Source: Dyella sp. C9 (lineage in GTDB: Bacteria; Pseudomonadota; Gammaproteobacteria; Xanthomonadales; Rhodanobacteraceae). From it: a stretch of DNA of 64,000 nucleotides. Position 1 is the stretch's first letter; each line of letters starts with the position of its first letter. The stretch covers positions 62,001 to 126,000 of the forward strand of contig NZ_QIRF01000001.1 in NCBI RefSeq assembly GCF_003332825.1. The letters are read 5' to 3'. The translations under genes and the position numbers were made by a program. Below are positions 1 through 8,280 of this stretch, one piece after another. The notes beneath the pieces were generated by a model, which worked only from the letters and a program-made list of their open reading frames with translations, had not been told where the DNA came from and ran no database searches.

Positions 1-84
1 CGCATCGTCGCCCATGTGCCACGCCCCGAACGATTCGCCCAGGTCGCAGTTGATGTCGATGGTCTTGGTGGCTAGGGAGGGCAT
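1..84 (-). CDS. pxpA: 5-oxoprolinase subunit A (PxpA, LamB/YcsF family), 5' part only
   Basis: Reading leftwards from an ATG at 84, the minus strand gives 28 codons that run off the window start. They include T-I-D-I-N-C-D-L-G-E-S-F-G at residues 8-20, which is the conserved N-terminus of the LamB/YcsF family. PxpA works with PxpB and PxpC in ATP-dependent cleavage of 5-oxoproline (pyroglutamate) to glutamate in the cytoplasm. The start codon lies inside the end of pxpC (stop at 72-74), so the genes overlap by 13 bases and are probably translationally coupled. About nine tenths of the gene lies outside the window. Start choice is fixed by the family motif beginning a few residues after the ATG. 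Confidence 0.85.
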   Translation of the reverse strand, partial: MPSLATKTIDINCDLGESFGAWHMGDDA

Positions 85-1064
85 GCGGATTCCAGTCGTA
101 ATGCAATGCGTTGAAGCAGTCGCTGCAGTCGCTGCTGGCGTTGCGCCAGCCGTGCCGACGCCTCTTCCAGCGTGGTCTCGCGGAAGCATACGGCATCGCC
201 GGGGCGGCGCTGGGCCAGCCGTGGCAGGTCCACTGCCGACAGCTGGCCGATGCGCGGATAGCCCCCGGTAACCGGCGCCTCGGCCTGCAGCAGGATCGGT
301 TGGCCCGACGGTGGCAACTGCAGCGTGCCGGGCAGGGTGGCTTCGGATATCAGTTCCAGCGGCGCACGCAGGTTGAGGCGTTGACCGTCCAGCCGGGTGG
401 CCGTGCGGTTGCTGTCCTTGCCGAGCCTGAAGCCTGCGCCGAACAGCGCGCGCTGCGAGGCGTCGTCCAACTGGTCGAAGTGATGGCCACGCAGCAGCGC
501 CAGTGGTTCCTGGCCGAAATCGAACCAGGGTTGCGGGTCCAGTCCCCACGACAGCGGTGTCGCTTTCGCATGGCAACGCAGGCCGTGCCACGGCGCGTGT
601 TCGCCCACGCTCAATGCGTCGCCGGCCTGCAGTGCGCGGCCGCCCAACGGTCCCAGCCGGGCATGCAGGTCGATGCTGCGGCTGCCCAGTACCGGTTCCG
701 CCGAAAAGCCGCCGCGCACGGCGAGATAGCCGCGGCAGCCGCGCGCCATGCCGCCGAGCCGCAGCACGCTGCCAGCGGGCAGCAGGCAGCAGGTCCAGCC
801 GGGCAGCGATCGCTCGCCCACGCGTGCATCCACCGGCGCACCGGTAAAGGCGATCGTCGTCAGCTGGTCGAATTGCAGTGTCGGGCCGACCAGGGTGAAC
901 TCCAGCGCCGCCTCGTCACCGCGGTTGCCGACCAACGCGTTGGCCAGTTGCCACGCGGGCGTGTCCATGGCGCCCGCGCGGCCGATGCCCAGGGCGGCGT
1001 AACCGCTGCGTCCGCCATCCTGCAGGCTGCTGAGCAGGCCGGGCTTGAGCACGTGCACGCTCAT
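72..1064 (-). CDS. pxpC: 5-oxoprolinase subunit C (biotin-dependent carboxyltransferase family)
   Basis: This 330-residue protein belongs to the AHS2/KipA family. It is one of two carboxyltransferase-like subunits that act with PxpA on 5-oxoproline. Recognisable features are the N-terminal S-L-Q-D-G-G-R-S-G-Y segment near residue 13, the L-E-F-T-L-V-G-P segment around residue 52, and a G-G-F-S-x-x-P-V-L-G-S-R-S-x-D stretch in the middle. The reading frame is open for 41 codons further upstream, but the ATG at 1064 overlaps the pxpB stop as ATGA and precedes the family N-terminus, so it is chosen. It sits between pxpB and pxpA in an overlapping operon. Older names (urea amidolyase-like, kipA-like) refer to the same family. 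Confidence 0.9.
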   Translation of the reverse strand: MSVHVLKPGLLSSLQDGGRSGYAALGIGRAGAMDTPAWQLANALVGNRGDEAALEFTLVGPTLQFDQLTTIAFTGAPVDARVGERSLPGWTCCLLPAGSVLRLGGMARGCRGYLAVRGGFSAEPVLGSRSIDLHARLGPLGGRALQAGDALSVGEHAPWHGLRCHAKATPLSWGLDPQPWFDFGQEPLALLRGHHFDQLDDASQRALFGAGFRLGKDSNRTATRLDGQRLNLRAPLELISEATLPGTLQLPPSGQPILLQAEAPVTGGYPRIGQLSAVDLPRLAQRRPGDAVCFRETTLEEASARLAQRQQRLQRLLQRIALRLESACPP

Positions 1065-1780
1065 CGGGCTGCATCCGTGGCTTGCGACAGCTGTCGGTAC
1101 TGCACGGCGTCGATCGGCTGGAAGCGCACGTGGTCGCCGGGACGCAGCAAGGCCGGTGCGCGGGCCCGCAGATCGAACACGGCCCATGGCGTGCGACCGA
1201 TCAGGTGCCAGCCGCCAGGCAGCTCCTGCGGGTAGATGCCGGTCTGTCGGCCGCCGATGGCGACGCTGCCCGCCGGCACGCGCAGCCGTGGATCGGCGCG
1301 ACGTGGCATGGCGAGCGTCTCATCCAGGCCCAGCAGATAAGGGAAGCCGGGCGCGAAGCCGAGCATGGCCACCTGATAGCGCGCCGCCGCATGACGCTCG
1401 ATGACCTGCGCCACCTCGAGGCCGGCATGGCGGGCCACGGCCTCGATATCCGGGCCGTGCTCGCCGCCGTAGCAGACGGGAATGACGATCTCCCGTGGCG
1501 GTACGGGCGACTCCTCCGCTGATTGCAGCGCCGCCAATACCGCCTCGCGCACCCGTTCCAGCGCAGCTTGGCCGTCGGCACCCTGCCACGAGAGCGGGTC
1601 AAAACGCAGCAACAGGCTGGCGTATGCCGGCACGCACTCGGTAGCGATCAAGGTGCGCAGGCGCGCCGCGGCGGCATGCACGCGGGCGTTGAGCACGGCG
1701 TCCATGGCGTCACCGAAGCGCAGCAGCAGCGCGTCTTCCGCCAGTGGCTCGATGGTGGGCCCAGGCCACGGCGACGTCAC
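1061..1780 (-). CDS. pxpB: 5-oxoprolinase subunit B (KipI/AHS1 family)
   Basis: A 239-residue AHS1/KipI-family protein, normal in length. The C-terminal half carries the typical G-F-A-P-G-F-P-Y-L stretch and the P-A-G-S-V-A-I-G-G-x-Q-T-G-I-Y-P segment followed by G-G-W-x-L-I-G-R-T-P, all hallmarks of the family. It is the first gene of the minus-strand pxpB-pxpC-pxpA operon and ends in a 4-base ATGA overlap with pxpC. Known role: with PxpC it forms the carboxyltransferase-like part of bacterial 5-oxoprolinase, removing the damage product 5-oxoproline. In Bacillus the same fold (KipI) inhibits a kinase, but the three-gene context here argues for oxoprolinase. Confidence 0.9.
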   Translation of the reverse strand: MTSPWPGPTIEPLAEDALLLRFGDAMDAVLNARVHAAAARLRTLIATECVPAYASLLLRFDPLSWQGADGQAALERVREAVLAALQSAEESPVPPREIVIPVCYGGEHGPDIEAVARHAGLEVAQVIERHAAARYQVAMLGFAPGFPYLLGLDETLAMPRRADPRLRVPAGSVAIGGRQTGIYPQELPGGWHLIGRTPWAVFDLRARAPALLRPGDHVRFQPIDAVQYRQLSQATDAAR

Positions 1781-1985
1781 GCGGTGTCACCGCGGACGCG
1801 AAGCGGAAAGCAAAAGCGAGGGTACAGCGGTGACATCGGGCCCTGAGCCGTGGTGAACTGCCCACATCATCCACAGGATGGCCGCGCGATGCATGCAGCA
1901 CCTGCACAACGGGCGCTGCGCGCAGGGTTCGCAGGAGCTTGCGGCCGGCTCGGGGGTACATCGAAATGGACGGAGACGCCGCCCC

Positions 1986-2126
1986 ATGAAGTTCAACTGG
2001 CGAATCGTGCTGGCCGGAGTGGCCCGGCTGGTGCTGGGCGTGGTGCTGGCGGTGACCGTGGCCGGCTTCGCCTTCATGGTGCTGATCAAGCTGCTGCTTG
2101 GCGTGCACCTGCACGCGCTCGAGTAA
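1986..2126 (+). CDS. Small single-pass membrane protein, 46 residues
   Basis: An ATG at 1986, preceded by a purine-rich G-G-A-G stretch about 12 bases upstream, opens a 46-residue reading frame. After M-K-F-N-W-R comes a hydrophobic helix of about 30 residues rich in Val, Leu and Ala, then a short tail ending in H-A-L-E. The helix looks like a genuine membrane segment rather than noise. The gene stops two bases before a strong hairpin that separates it from the convergent hydrolase. I do not recognise the family and assign no function. The frame is open further upstream, but that stretch is Arg/Cys-rich and unlike a protein N-terminus. Confidence 0.5.
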   Translation: MKFNWRIVLAGVARLVLGVVLAVTVAGFAFMVLIKLLLGVHLHALE

Positions 2127-2128
2127 AG

Positions 2129-2155
2129 CGCGCCCTGCCTTGGCGGCAGGGCGCG
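2129..2155. terminator. 11-bp perfect hairpin between convergent genes
   Basis: Arms CGCGCCCTGCC (2129-2139) and GGCAGGGCGCG (2145-2155) pair perfectly around a 5-base loop. It lies between the small plus-strand gene ending at 2126 and the minus-strand hydrolase ending at 2162. There is no T tract, so it is a likely bidirectional transcript end rather than a textbook intrinsic terminator. Confidence 0.55.
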
Positions 2156-2161
2156 GCCGGG

Positions 2162-2992
2162 TTACTTGCGGATGAATTCCAGCAGGTCGGCGTTGATGGT
2201 TTCGTGCTCGGTGGTCAGCGCGCCATGCGGAAAACCCGGGTAGATCTTGAGCGTGGCGTTCTTGAGGATCTCGGCCGACTTCACCCCGGCGTCCTTGTAC
2301 GGGACCACCTGATCGTCATCGCCATGCATCACCAGGGCAGGCTTGTCGATCTTCTTGAGGTCGTCGGTGAAATCCGTTTCCGAGAACGCCTTGATGCAGT
2401 CGTAGTGCGCCTTGGAGCCCCCCATCATGCCCTGGCGCCACCAGTTCCAGATGGTACCTTGGGAGACCTTCGCGCCCGGCCGGTTGAATCCGTAGAAGGG
2501 CCCGGTGGGAATGTCGAGGTAGAACTGCGCGCGATTGGCCAGCAGGGCCTGGCGGAAGCCGTCGAAGACCTCGATCGGGGTGCCTTCCGGGTTGCTCTTG
2601 GATTTGACCATCACCGGCGGCACCGAGCTGATCAGCACAATCTTCGCGGTGCGCTTCAGGCCGTGCCTGGCCACGTAGTGGGCGACTTCGCCGCCACCGG
2701 TGGAATGGCCGACGTGAATGGCGTCGTGCAGGTCCAGCGCTTCGGTGAGTGCGGCGAGGTCGGCGGCGTAATGCTCCATGTCGTTGCCGCTTTCGGTCTG
2801 TGTGGAACGCCCGTGTCCCCTGCGGTCGTGGGCGATGACCCGGTAGCCGTGCGCGAGAAAGAAATTCATCTGCGCGTCCCAGTCATCGGCCGAAAGCGGC
2901 CAACCATGACTGAACACGATGGGCTGGCCCTTGCCCCAGTCCTTGTAAAAGATTTCGACACCGTCTTTGGTCTTGATGTAGTTGCTTCCCAT
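2162..2992 (-). CDS. Alpha/beta hydrolase, non-heme chloroperoxidase/arylesterase type
   Basis: A 276-residue cytoplasmic alpha/beta hydrolase of the size usual for the cofactor-free haloperoxidase/arylesterase group. The nucleophile elbow G-H-S-T-G-G puts the serine at residue 97, the acid is in H-G-D-D-D-Q at about 225-227, and the histidine is H256 in F-P-H-G-A-L. The oxyanion-hole motif S-H-G-W is near residue 29. The family hydrolyses esters or lactones and can show perhydrolase activity in vitro; the substrate cannot be read from sequence. The reading frame extends 211 codons upstream, but the ATG at 2992 is followed directly by the usual N-terminal beta strands. No signal peptide is visible. 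The gene stands alone. Confidence 0.88.
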   Translation of the reverse strand: MGSNYIKTKDGVEIFYKDWGKGQPIVFSHGWPLSADDWDAQMNFFLAHGYRVIAHDRRGHGRSTQTESGNDMEHYAADLAALTEALDLHDAIHVGHSTGGGEVAHYVARHGLKRTAKIVLISSVPPVMVKSKSNPEGTPIEVFDGFRQALLANRAQFYLDIPTGPFYGFNRPGAKVSQGTIWNWWRQGMMGGSKAHYDCIKAFSETDFTDDLKKIDKPALVMHGDDDQVVPYKDAGVKSAEILKNATLKIYPGFPHGALTTEHETINADLLEFIRK

Positions 2993-3426
2993 GGGCGTAC
3001 CTGCGCTGGTTGGGTGGAGACGAGGTGCATCCCGGACGCTCGCGGCGAGCGCAGGGTGCGCGGGAGAGCTGGTGAGCGTTGGGCGCAGCGGTTCACACGT
3101 GCCACCGGGCGCGTACTGCAAGCCGGCCGGTGAAGGGCGTAGCCGGAGCCTGGTCACGATGTTTCGGGGGTGGCCGCGATGGGTGACCTGTTGCCCGCTG
3201 CCACCCTTGGACAGGAGCCGATCTGCGTCGCGCAACCATCCTCTTCCGCGGGTGAAATGAGCGTCAACCGGGTGGTACCTGTTCCCTTCACCTTGCCGCA
3301 CGCGAGAGAATTCGCCGGCGGCAATTCGTGCTGCGGTCAACGAGGGCGCGACTGAACGCGCCTGCAAGTGGAGGTTGGGTGGAAGGCAAGACGTTGGAAT
3401 CGACCGCGCGGGGCTCGCGGCTCTCG
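2993..3426. other. 434-bp spacer with no convincing gene
   Basis: This is the divergent region between the hydrolase (minus strand) and the small secreted protein (plus strand). Open frames exist on both strands but they are Arg-rich shadows without ribosome-binding sites or recognisable motifs. Promoters for both flanking genes should lie here; I could not pick out a convincing -35/-10 pair. Confidence 0.5.
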
Positions 3427-3780
3427 ATGCATCCGGGTTGGATGGTATTCCAGGCGCTGCTCGGCTTTGGCCTGGCGACGACAGGCATGGCCGCGCCGGT
3501 GGTTCGTGCAGACCCCCATGGATTGCGCATGGACTCCTATCGCGTCGAGCGCGATGTGACGCCGGGTCGCAACAAGGTCGTGGGTACATTGACCAATGTG
3601 AGCAGGAAGCGCGTGCACACCGCACGCATCAGCTTTCGCCTCTATGACGTGCACTGGCGGGTGATCGGTCGCGCCGTGGCCGAGGTGCATGACATCGATC
3701 CGGGCCAGACCTGGAAATTCCACGCGGGGGCACGCGGCAATGTCAGTCGCGCCCGGCTGATTCGGATCGACACCGAGTAG
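3427..3780 (+). CDS. Small secreted FxLYD-like protein
   Basis: A 117-residue protein starting with a probable Sec signal peptide (hydrophobic stretch followed by a G-M-A-A-P cleavage region around residues 20-25). The mature part contains V-V-G-T-L-T-N-V-S followed by I-S-F-R-L-Y-D, which resembles the FxLYD fold, an immunoglobulin-like beta domain of unknown ligand found in many exported bacterial proteins. A GTG at 3328 in the same frame is possible, but the ATG at 3427 is where a signal peptide begins. There are no obvious operon partners. The domain call is by eye from one short motif and the strand pattern. Confidence 0.6.
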   Translation: MHPGWMVFQALLGFGLATTGMAAPVVRADPHGLRMDSYRVERDVTPGRNKVVGTLTNVSRKRVHTARISFRLYDVHWRVIGRAVAEVHDIDPGQTWKFHAGARGNVSRARLIRIDTE

Positions 3781-3787
3781 CGCTGGG

Positions 3788-3822
3788 CCGGGTGGCGCCA
3801 CACTTCCGTGACAGCCACCCGG
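3788..3822. terminator. 9-bp hairpin between convergent genes
   Basis: Arms CCGGGTGGC (3788-3796) and GCCACCCGG (3814-3822) are perfect inverted repeats separated by 17 bases. They sit between the plus-strand gene ending at 3780 and the minus-strand hydrolase ending at 3931. There is no T tract. Confidence 0.4.
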
Positions 3823-3930
3823 AGTAGCGCCTCGCTTGGCGGCCATCCCCGTCATCTGCCGGCCTCGATAGGCCGGCTTGCCCGCTCACTCCACTGCATG
3901 ACGATCGTTGTCTTCACGCATGCGGAACGA

Positions 3931-4710
3931 TCATGGCATGGCGAGGCTGGCCGCCTGTTCGATCAGTGTCGCCACCTCGCGGGGATGCGATTCGTACACT
4001 GAGTGGCTGGCGCCCTGGATCTCGATGGTATGGCTGTGCGCACGCTTCGCGTACATGCGTTCGAGGTCGGGGTTGATGATGCGGTCGGCGGTCGCTACCG
4101 CGTACCAGCTGGGCTTGTCCCTCCAGGCGGGATGGCCGGCCGGGGAGGTGAATACGGAGGCTGCCGTCAGCTCCTGTGCATTCGCCTCGAACGTGGCCTG
4201 CGGCGGCGGGAGGTCGGCTGCGAAATCGGCGGGATATTTCGAAGGATCCAGATACAGGAACCCGTCCGCTGTCTTCTTGATGTCGGCCGTCTGGCTGGTG
4301 GCGCTGGGGTAGCGCTTGCCATTGGCCACTTCGGTTTCGCCCTCGTCGAGCGCGTGTGCCGCGATGTAGACCAAGCCCACCACCTTGGGGTCGTTGCCGA
4401 CATCGGTGATCAGCGCGCCACCGTAACTATGGCCGACGAGCAGGGTGGGCCCATCCTGCATGTCGACGATGCGCTTGACCGCGGTGGTGTCGTCCTGGAA
4501 TGAAGTCAGTGGATGCTCGGCAATGGCGACGTGGTAGCCATCCTTCCCCAGGATGTCGTACACGGGCTTCCAGCCATTGCCGTTCACCCAGGCACCGTGC
4601 ACCAGCACGATGTTGTTGACCCTGCCTGTGGCCTGCGCCGAGGTGACGCCGGTCACGCCGAGCGCCAGCGCCGATGCCAGTAAAGCGTGTTTCAACAGTG
4701 TGATCTTCAT
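3931..4710 (-). CDS. Exported alpha/beta hydrolase (salicylate-esterase-like fold)
   Basis: A 259-residue hydrolase with a Sec signal peptide (residues 1 to about 27, Ala/Leu-rich, ending near A-Q-A). The mature enzyme starts with N-N-I-V-L-V-H-G-A-W, the oxyanion strand typical of the methylesterase/salicylate-binding alpha/beta hydrolases. The nucleophile is S95 in G-H-S-Y-G-G and the catalytic histidine is H236 in G-A-S-H-S. The acid is probably the Asp in T-A-D-R-I near residue 215. Export suggests action on periplasmic or external esters; the substrate is unknown. It is on the same strand as the HD-domain gene but 167 bases apart. Confidence 0.82.
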   Translation of the reverse strand: MKITLLKHALLASALALGVTGVTSAQATGRVNNIVLVHGAWVNGNGWKPVYDILGKDGYHVAIAEHPLTSFQDDTTAVKRIVDMQDGPTLLVGHSYGGALITDVGNDPKVVGLVYIAAHALDEGETEVANGKRYPSATSQTADIKKTADGFLYLDPSKYPADFAADLPPPQATFEANAQELTAASVFTSPAGHPAWRDKPSWYAVATADRIINPDLERMYAKRAHSHTIEIQGASHSVYESHPREVATLIEQAASLAMP

Positions 4711-4877
4711 GGTTCCTTGTCCTTGGGTGGGGATGGCCTTGGAGGTGGGGCGGAGATGGCAGGCGCGCTACATCGTTGCCTGCGCAGCCATGACCGCGGC
4801 CCGACGCGGATACTTCGCCTGGCTGCCGGCGAGGGTTACCTCCGGCGCATGCCTTCTGCGATCGGCCCGGAAACCGT

Positions 4878-5519
4878 TCAGCCGGCCCAGTGGGAGCAGC
4901 GGATCACCTTGCAGAAATTGCCGGGGACGAAGTGCGGCTCCTTGTCGGCGATCACGTCGGCTTTCACATTGCCAAAGGTCGTTTCGGGCTTGTGGCGAAT
5001 GCCATCGTAGAACGCCTGGATGATGTCTTCCTTGAAGTGGGGCGTTCGCGGATACAGGCCGGCCACGGCGTTGCGCGTGGCATCGTCGTATTGGTCATAG
5101 CTGAGTCCAAGTACATCCATCTCGACGCCCGCCGTCACCAGCGCCACCACCGGGTGCATGTATTGCGGAATGCCCGGAGTGGTATGTAGCGCAATGGCCG
5201 TCCATACCGTGTCGATATCGGCCGGTGCGATGCCGCGGGCTCGCAGGAATGCGGCGGCCGCATTGGCACCGTCCACTTCGAAGCGGTCGTGCGGGCTGCT
5301 ATGCGTTGGCATCAGCCCCACGTCGTGGAACATCGCGCCGGCGTACAGCAGCTCGGCATCGAACGACAGGCGGCGTTGCCTGCCCGCCAACGCACCAAAC
5401 CAGTACACCCGGCTGGAGTGGTTGAACAGCAGCTCGGTTTCCGTGTCGCGCACGAACTGGGTGACTTCACGGGCGAGCTGGCTGTCGGGAATCTGGATGC
5501 CTTCGATGGTGCGTGTCAT
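4878..5519 (-). CDS. HD-domain protein (metal-dependent phosphohydrolase family)
   Basis: A 213-residue cytoplasmic protein with an HD-type metal site: H34 in N-H-S and the H65-D66 pair in M-F-H-D-V-G-L, with further His and Asp residues downstream (H-T-T-P near residue 115). The overall layout resembles the HD family that contains cyanamide hydratase-like proteins, in which the HD site catalyses hydration or hydrolysis of small nitrogen compounds; that substrate assignment is only a possibility. It is divergent from a GlxA-type regulator and shares a 123-bp spacer containing a long palindrome, which suggests it is controlled by that regulator. Confidence 0.75.
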   Translation of the reverse strand: MTRTIEGIQIPDSQLAREVTQFVRDTETELLFNHSSRVYWFGALAGRQRRLSFDAELLYAGAMFHDVGLMPTHSSPHDRFEVDGANAAAAFLRARGIAPADIDTVWTAIALHTTPGIPQYMHPVVALVTAGVEMDVLGLSYDQYDDATRNAVAGLYPRTPHFKEDIIQAFYDGIRHKPETTFGNVKADVIADKEPHFVPGNFCKVIRCSHWAG

Positions 5520-5574
5520 GGCGAGATACCTGGCGGAGGTTGGGGTGCAGCCATGCTAGGATTCGCCGTCGTCC

Positions 5575-5607
5575 GTCTTCAATTTGAATAATGTTCAAAT
5601 TAAAGAC
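5575..5607. promoter_or_regulatory. 14-bp-arm palindrome, candidate operator
   Basis: Arms 5575-5588 (GTCTTCAATTTGAA) and 5594-5607 (TTCAAATTAAAGAC) are inverted repeats with one mismatch around the 5-base centre TAATG. The element is AT-rich in a GC-rich region and lies in the 123-bp spacer between the HD gene (minus) and the glxA-type regulator (plus), 35 bp before the regulator start. This is the expected place for an autoregulatory operator controlling both genes. Confidence 0.6.
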
Positions 5608-5642
5608 ATATCGAGCCGTTTGCAGACGCCGCGAGGTGAACC

Positions 5643-6620
5643 ATGCCAAAGCCGCGCATCATGGCCATCGTGGCTGTTCCGGGAGTGCAGCTGCTGGATG
5701 TGGCCGGGCCACTGGACGTGTTTGCCGAGGCCAACGCGCAGCTTGGCGGGCAGTTCTATCAGCCGCGCGTGATCGGCCTCTCCCGCGCGCCGATCCGCAG
5801 TTCCTCGGGTGTGCAACTGCTGCCCGACCAGGCCATACACGCCACGCCGGACGAAGCCGAGCCGGTGCATACCTTGCTGGTGGCCGGCGCGCCCCATGTC
5901 GCCGAGCAGGATCCACCCAAGGCGCTCACCCGGTGGCTGTTGCAGCAGGCCAGGCGCGCGCGGCGATACGGTTCGATCTGCAGCGGTGCGTTTCTGCTGG
6001 CGGAAACCGGTCTGTTGGAAAACCGCCGCGTTACCACGCACTGGGCGGTGGCGCGTGCGCTTGCCGAGCGGTATCCGGGCATACGGGTCGAGGAAGACGC
6101 GCTGCATATCGCGGACGGCAAGCTCAGGACGGCCGCCGGCGTAACAGCCGGCCTGGACCTGGCCTTGTCGCTGGTGGAAGAAGACCTTGGGCGCGAACTG
6201 GCGATGCGGGTTGCCAGCGAACTGGTGATGTACTTCAGGCGGCCCGGAGGTCAGGCCCCTTTCAGCCGCCAGGGTGAGGCGGCGCCTGCGGGGCGATCGT
6301 CTCTGCAGGAGTTGCAGCGCTGGGTATTGGCCAACCTGGCCGAGGACCACGGCGTGGCACGTCTGGCCGAACGCATGCGACTCAGCCCCCGCCACTTTGC
6401 GCGCCTGTTTCGCAGCGAGGTGGGCACTACGCCCGCAGACTGGGTGGAGTCGGCGCGGGTCGCGGCCGCACGGCAGTGGCTGGAGCAGGGTGGCCGCGCG
6501 CCCAAGCAGGTCGCCGCGCTGTGTGGTTTCACCAACGTGAACCATCTGCGGCGTGCCTTCGTGCAGCACATGGGCGTTACACCGACCGATTATCGAAAGC
6601 GGCACGCATCGATGGGATAG
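5643..6620 (+). CDS. GlxA-family transcriptional regulator (DJ-1/PfpI plus AraC HTH)
   Basis: A 325-residue regulator with two parts. Residues 5 to about 190 form a DJ-1/PfpI (class I glutamine amidotransferase-like) domain with a cysteine elbow, C113 in S-I-C-S-G-A-F. Residues about 220-320 form the AraC/XylS double helix-turn-helix, seen in M-R-L-S-P-R-H-F-A-R-L-F and the second motif A-A-L-C-G-F-T-N-V-N-H-L-R-R-A-F. Members sense small metabolites, often quaternary amines or aldehydes. The ATG is 35 bp downstream of the palindrome in the divergent spacer. The likely targets are itself and the HD-domain gene. Confidence 0.9.
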   Translation: MPKPRIMAIVAVPGVQLLDVAGPLDVFAEANAQLGGQFYQPRVIGLSRAPIRSSSGVQLLPDQAIHATPDEAEPVHTLLVAGAPHVAEQDPPKALTRWLLQQARRARRYGSICSGAFLLAETGLLENRRVTTHWAVARALAERYPGIRVEEDALHIADGKLRTAAGVTAGLDLALSLVEEDLGRELAMRVASELVMYFRRPGGQAPFSRQGEAAPAGRSSLQELQRWVLANLAEDHGVARLAERMRLSPRHFARLFRSEVGTTPADWVESARVAAARQWLEQGGRAPKQVAALCGFTNVNHLRRAFVQHMGVTPTDYRKRHASMG

Positions 6621-6921
6621 CGCGGATAACGACAAGTAGCCGAGTGTTGCGTCCCGGGTGTCCGCACACTCGCGTCTTCGGTCGCGTCACAAGGTCCGGT
6701 GCAGGGCCTGCGCATGCGGCTTGCGCGTGTGACGGGCGCAGGATCTTTCGTTCCGTCTATCGGGGTAGAGGAAAAGCCACCGCTGCAGCAGTGATCAGTG
6801 GCGTGGGACGGCTTGCGGGCAGGCGCCGGGCTCGGCAGGCTGTGCGCGTCCGTTGCCCGACCAAGGCGGCAACGCCGGTTTGATAACGCCCGCTACGCAT
6901 CCAATCATCAAGGGGAACCCC
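6621..6921. other. 301-bp spacer, no gene seen
   Basis: Between two plus-strand genes. It contains no reading frame with a ribosome-binding site and no strong hairpin. The last 20 bases hold the A-A-G-G-G-G ribosome-binding site of the downstream AIM24-family gene. Confidence 0.5.
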
Positions 6922-7692
6922 ATGCAGACACGTATCCAGGGCACGGTGATGCCCGTGCTGGAAGTGCAGCTCGAACCCAACGACAGCGTCTTCGCCGAGA
7001 GCGGTGAGCTCTCGTGGATGACCGCCTCGGTACAGATGACTACGCACACCCAGATGGGCGGCGGAGGCGGCTTGTTCGGCGCGTTCAAGCGTGTGGTCAG
7101 CGGCGGCAGCCTGTTCATGACCGAGTACCGGGCCGTGGGCGCGCGAGGGGAAGTGGCGTTCGCCACCAAGGTTCCCGGCCACATCGTGCCGGTGTCGGTA
7201 AGCCCGGGCAACGAATTCCTGGTGCATCGCCACGGCTTTCTGTGTGCCACGCCGCAGGTCACCATGGGCGTGGGCTTCCAGCAGTCGCTGGGTGCGGGCA
7301 TCTTCGGCGGCAACGGTTTCGTGTTGCAGCGCGTGGGCGGCACCGGCACGGCATGGCTGGAGCTTTCCGGCGAGCTCATCCGCAAGGACCTGGCACCGGG
7401 CGAAACCCTGCGGGTTCATCCGGGGCACGTGGGTGCGTTCCAGTCCTCGGTGAGCTTCCAGATCACCACAGTGCCTGGCATTCGCAACGCCATCTTCGGC
7501 GGTGACGGCATTTTCCTTGCGGCGCTCACCGGCCCGGGCACGGTGTGGCTGCAAACGCTGCCCATCGCGCGCCTTGCGCACCAGGTGGCCGAATACCTGC
7601 CCAGCAACGAAGGCGGTGGCGCGCGGGCGACCGTTGGCGGGGCGCTGCTTGGCGGCATCATGGGTTCGCTGCTCAGCGGTGACGACAACTGA
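6922..7692 (+). CDS. AIM24/TIGR00266-family protein
   Basis: A 256-residue protein of the AIM24 family, which forms a double-sided beta-barrel related to tryptophan RNA-binding attenuator folds. Recognisable stretches are E-S-G-E-L-S-W-M near residue 30, a Gly-rich loop G-G-G-G-G-L-F-G-A-F-K-R, and the F-M-T-E-Y segment. The C-terminus is a glycine-rich, weakly hydrophobic tail (A-L-L-G-G-I-M-G-S-L-L). Bacterial members are widespread and functionally undefined; the yeast homologue is mitochondrial. The frame is open 23 codons upstream, but the ATG at 6922 has an A-A-G-G-G-G ribosome-binding site and begins at the family N-terminus. Confidence 0.85.
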   Translation: MQTRIQGTVMPVLEVQLEPNDSVFAESGELSWMTASVQMTTHTQMGGGGGLFGAFKRVVSGGSLFMTEYRAVGARGEVAFATKVPGHIVPVSVSPGNEFLVHRHGFLCATPQVTMGVGFQQSLGAGIFGGNGFVLQRVGGTGTAWLELSGELIRKDLAPGETLRVHPGHVGAFQSSVSFQITTVPGIRNAIFGGDGIFLAALTGPGTVWLQTLPIARLAHQVAEYLPSNEGGGARATVGGALLGGIMGSLLSGDDN

Positions 7693-8280
7693 GCTGCAAC
7701 GCGACGGGCGGATTGCATGGCCATCATCCACCGCATGGCACACGGCGGGTGATGGAAAGCACTTGCCACTTTCATCCCCTCGAACGCGTGGGTATCCGCC
7801 AGGGCTCGACAAGCGGCAGCGAGTTCTGCCGGGCGTCAGAGATGACCATATCGTTGCGATGGGCGATGAGCGATGGGCGAGGAGCGTGGAGGCCAGGCCG
7901 GTGAATCGCGCTCGGGGTTCTACCGGCCCAGGCCATTCGCCTGGGCTCTTGGCATGGGGGTAGTCATGCTGCTGCTCTCGAAGGTCTGTCCAAGGAAAGC
8001 GCGCGATTAGTCAGGACGATTGGACCGCCCAGATCGCTTCCGACCTCAAACCGCACCCGGGCGAGAAAGGCTGTCATCCAAAAGGGCCCGGACGAAGCAG
8101 GGGCCAAGTTCACGGCGCGCGCCTTGCGATGTGCACGATGGCAACGACATCACGATCGGTCTCTGACCGAACCGGCAAAACAGCCCCTGCTTCGGCCAAT
8201 TTCCGAGCACCTTTGCGCCGCATGGCCTGTCATTAATTCGTCATCAAACCTTTTGATCCTACCCGCAGCAAGGGGGTGGA
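7693..8280. other. 588-bp spacer, no convincing gene; one hairpin
   Basis: A long plus-strand gap before the Sia-like cassette. The frames that cross it lack ribosome-binding sites and family-like composition. A GCCCAGGC/GCCTGGGC hairpin (7926-7933 with 7939-7946, 5-base loop) is the only strong structure and could end the upstream transcript. The region just before 8281 is AT-richer and ends in a strong A-A-G-G-G-G-G ribosome-binding site for the next gene. Confidence 0.45.

Noticed and set aside
2993-3625. Long N-terminal extension of the hydrolase at 2162
   Set aside because: Extension is Arg/Pro/Ser-rich and precedes the natural family N-terminus; overlaps the opposite-strand gene.
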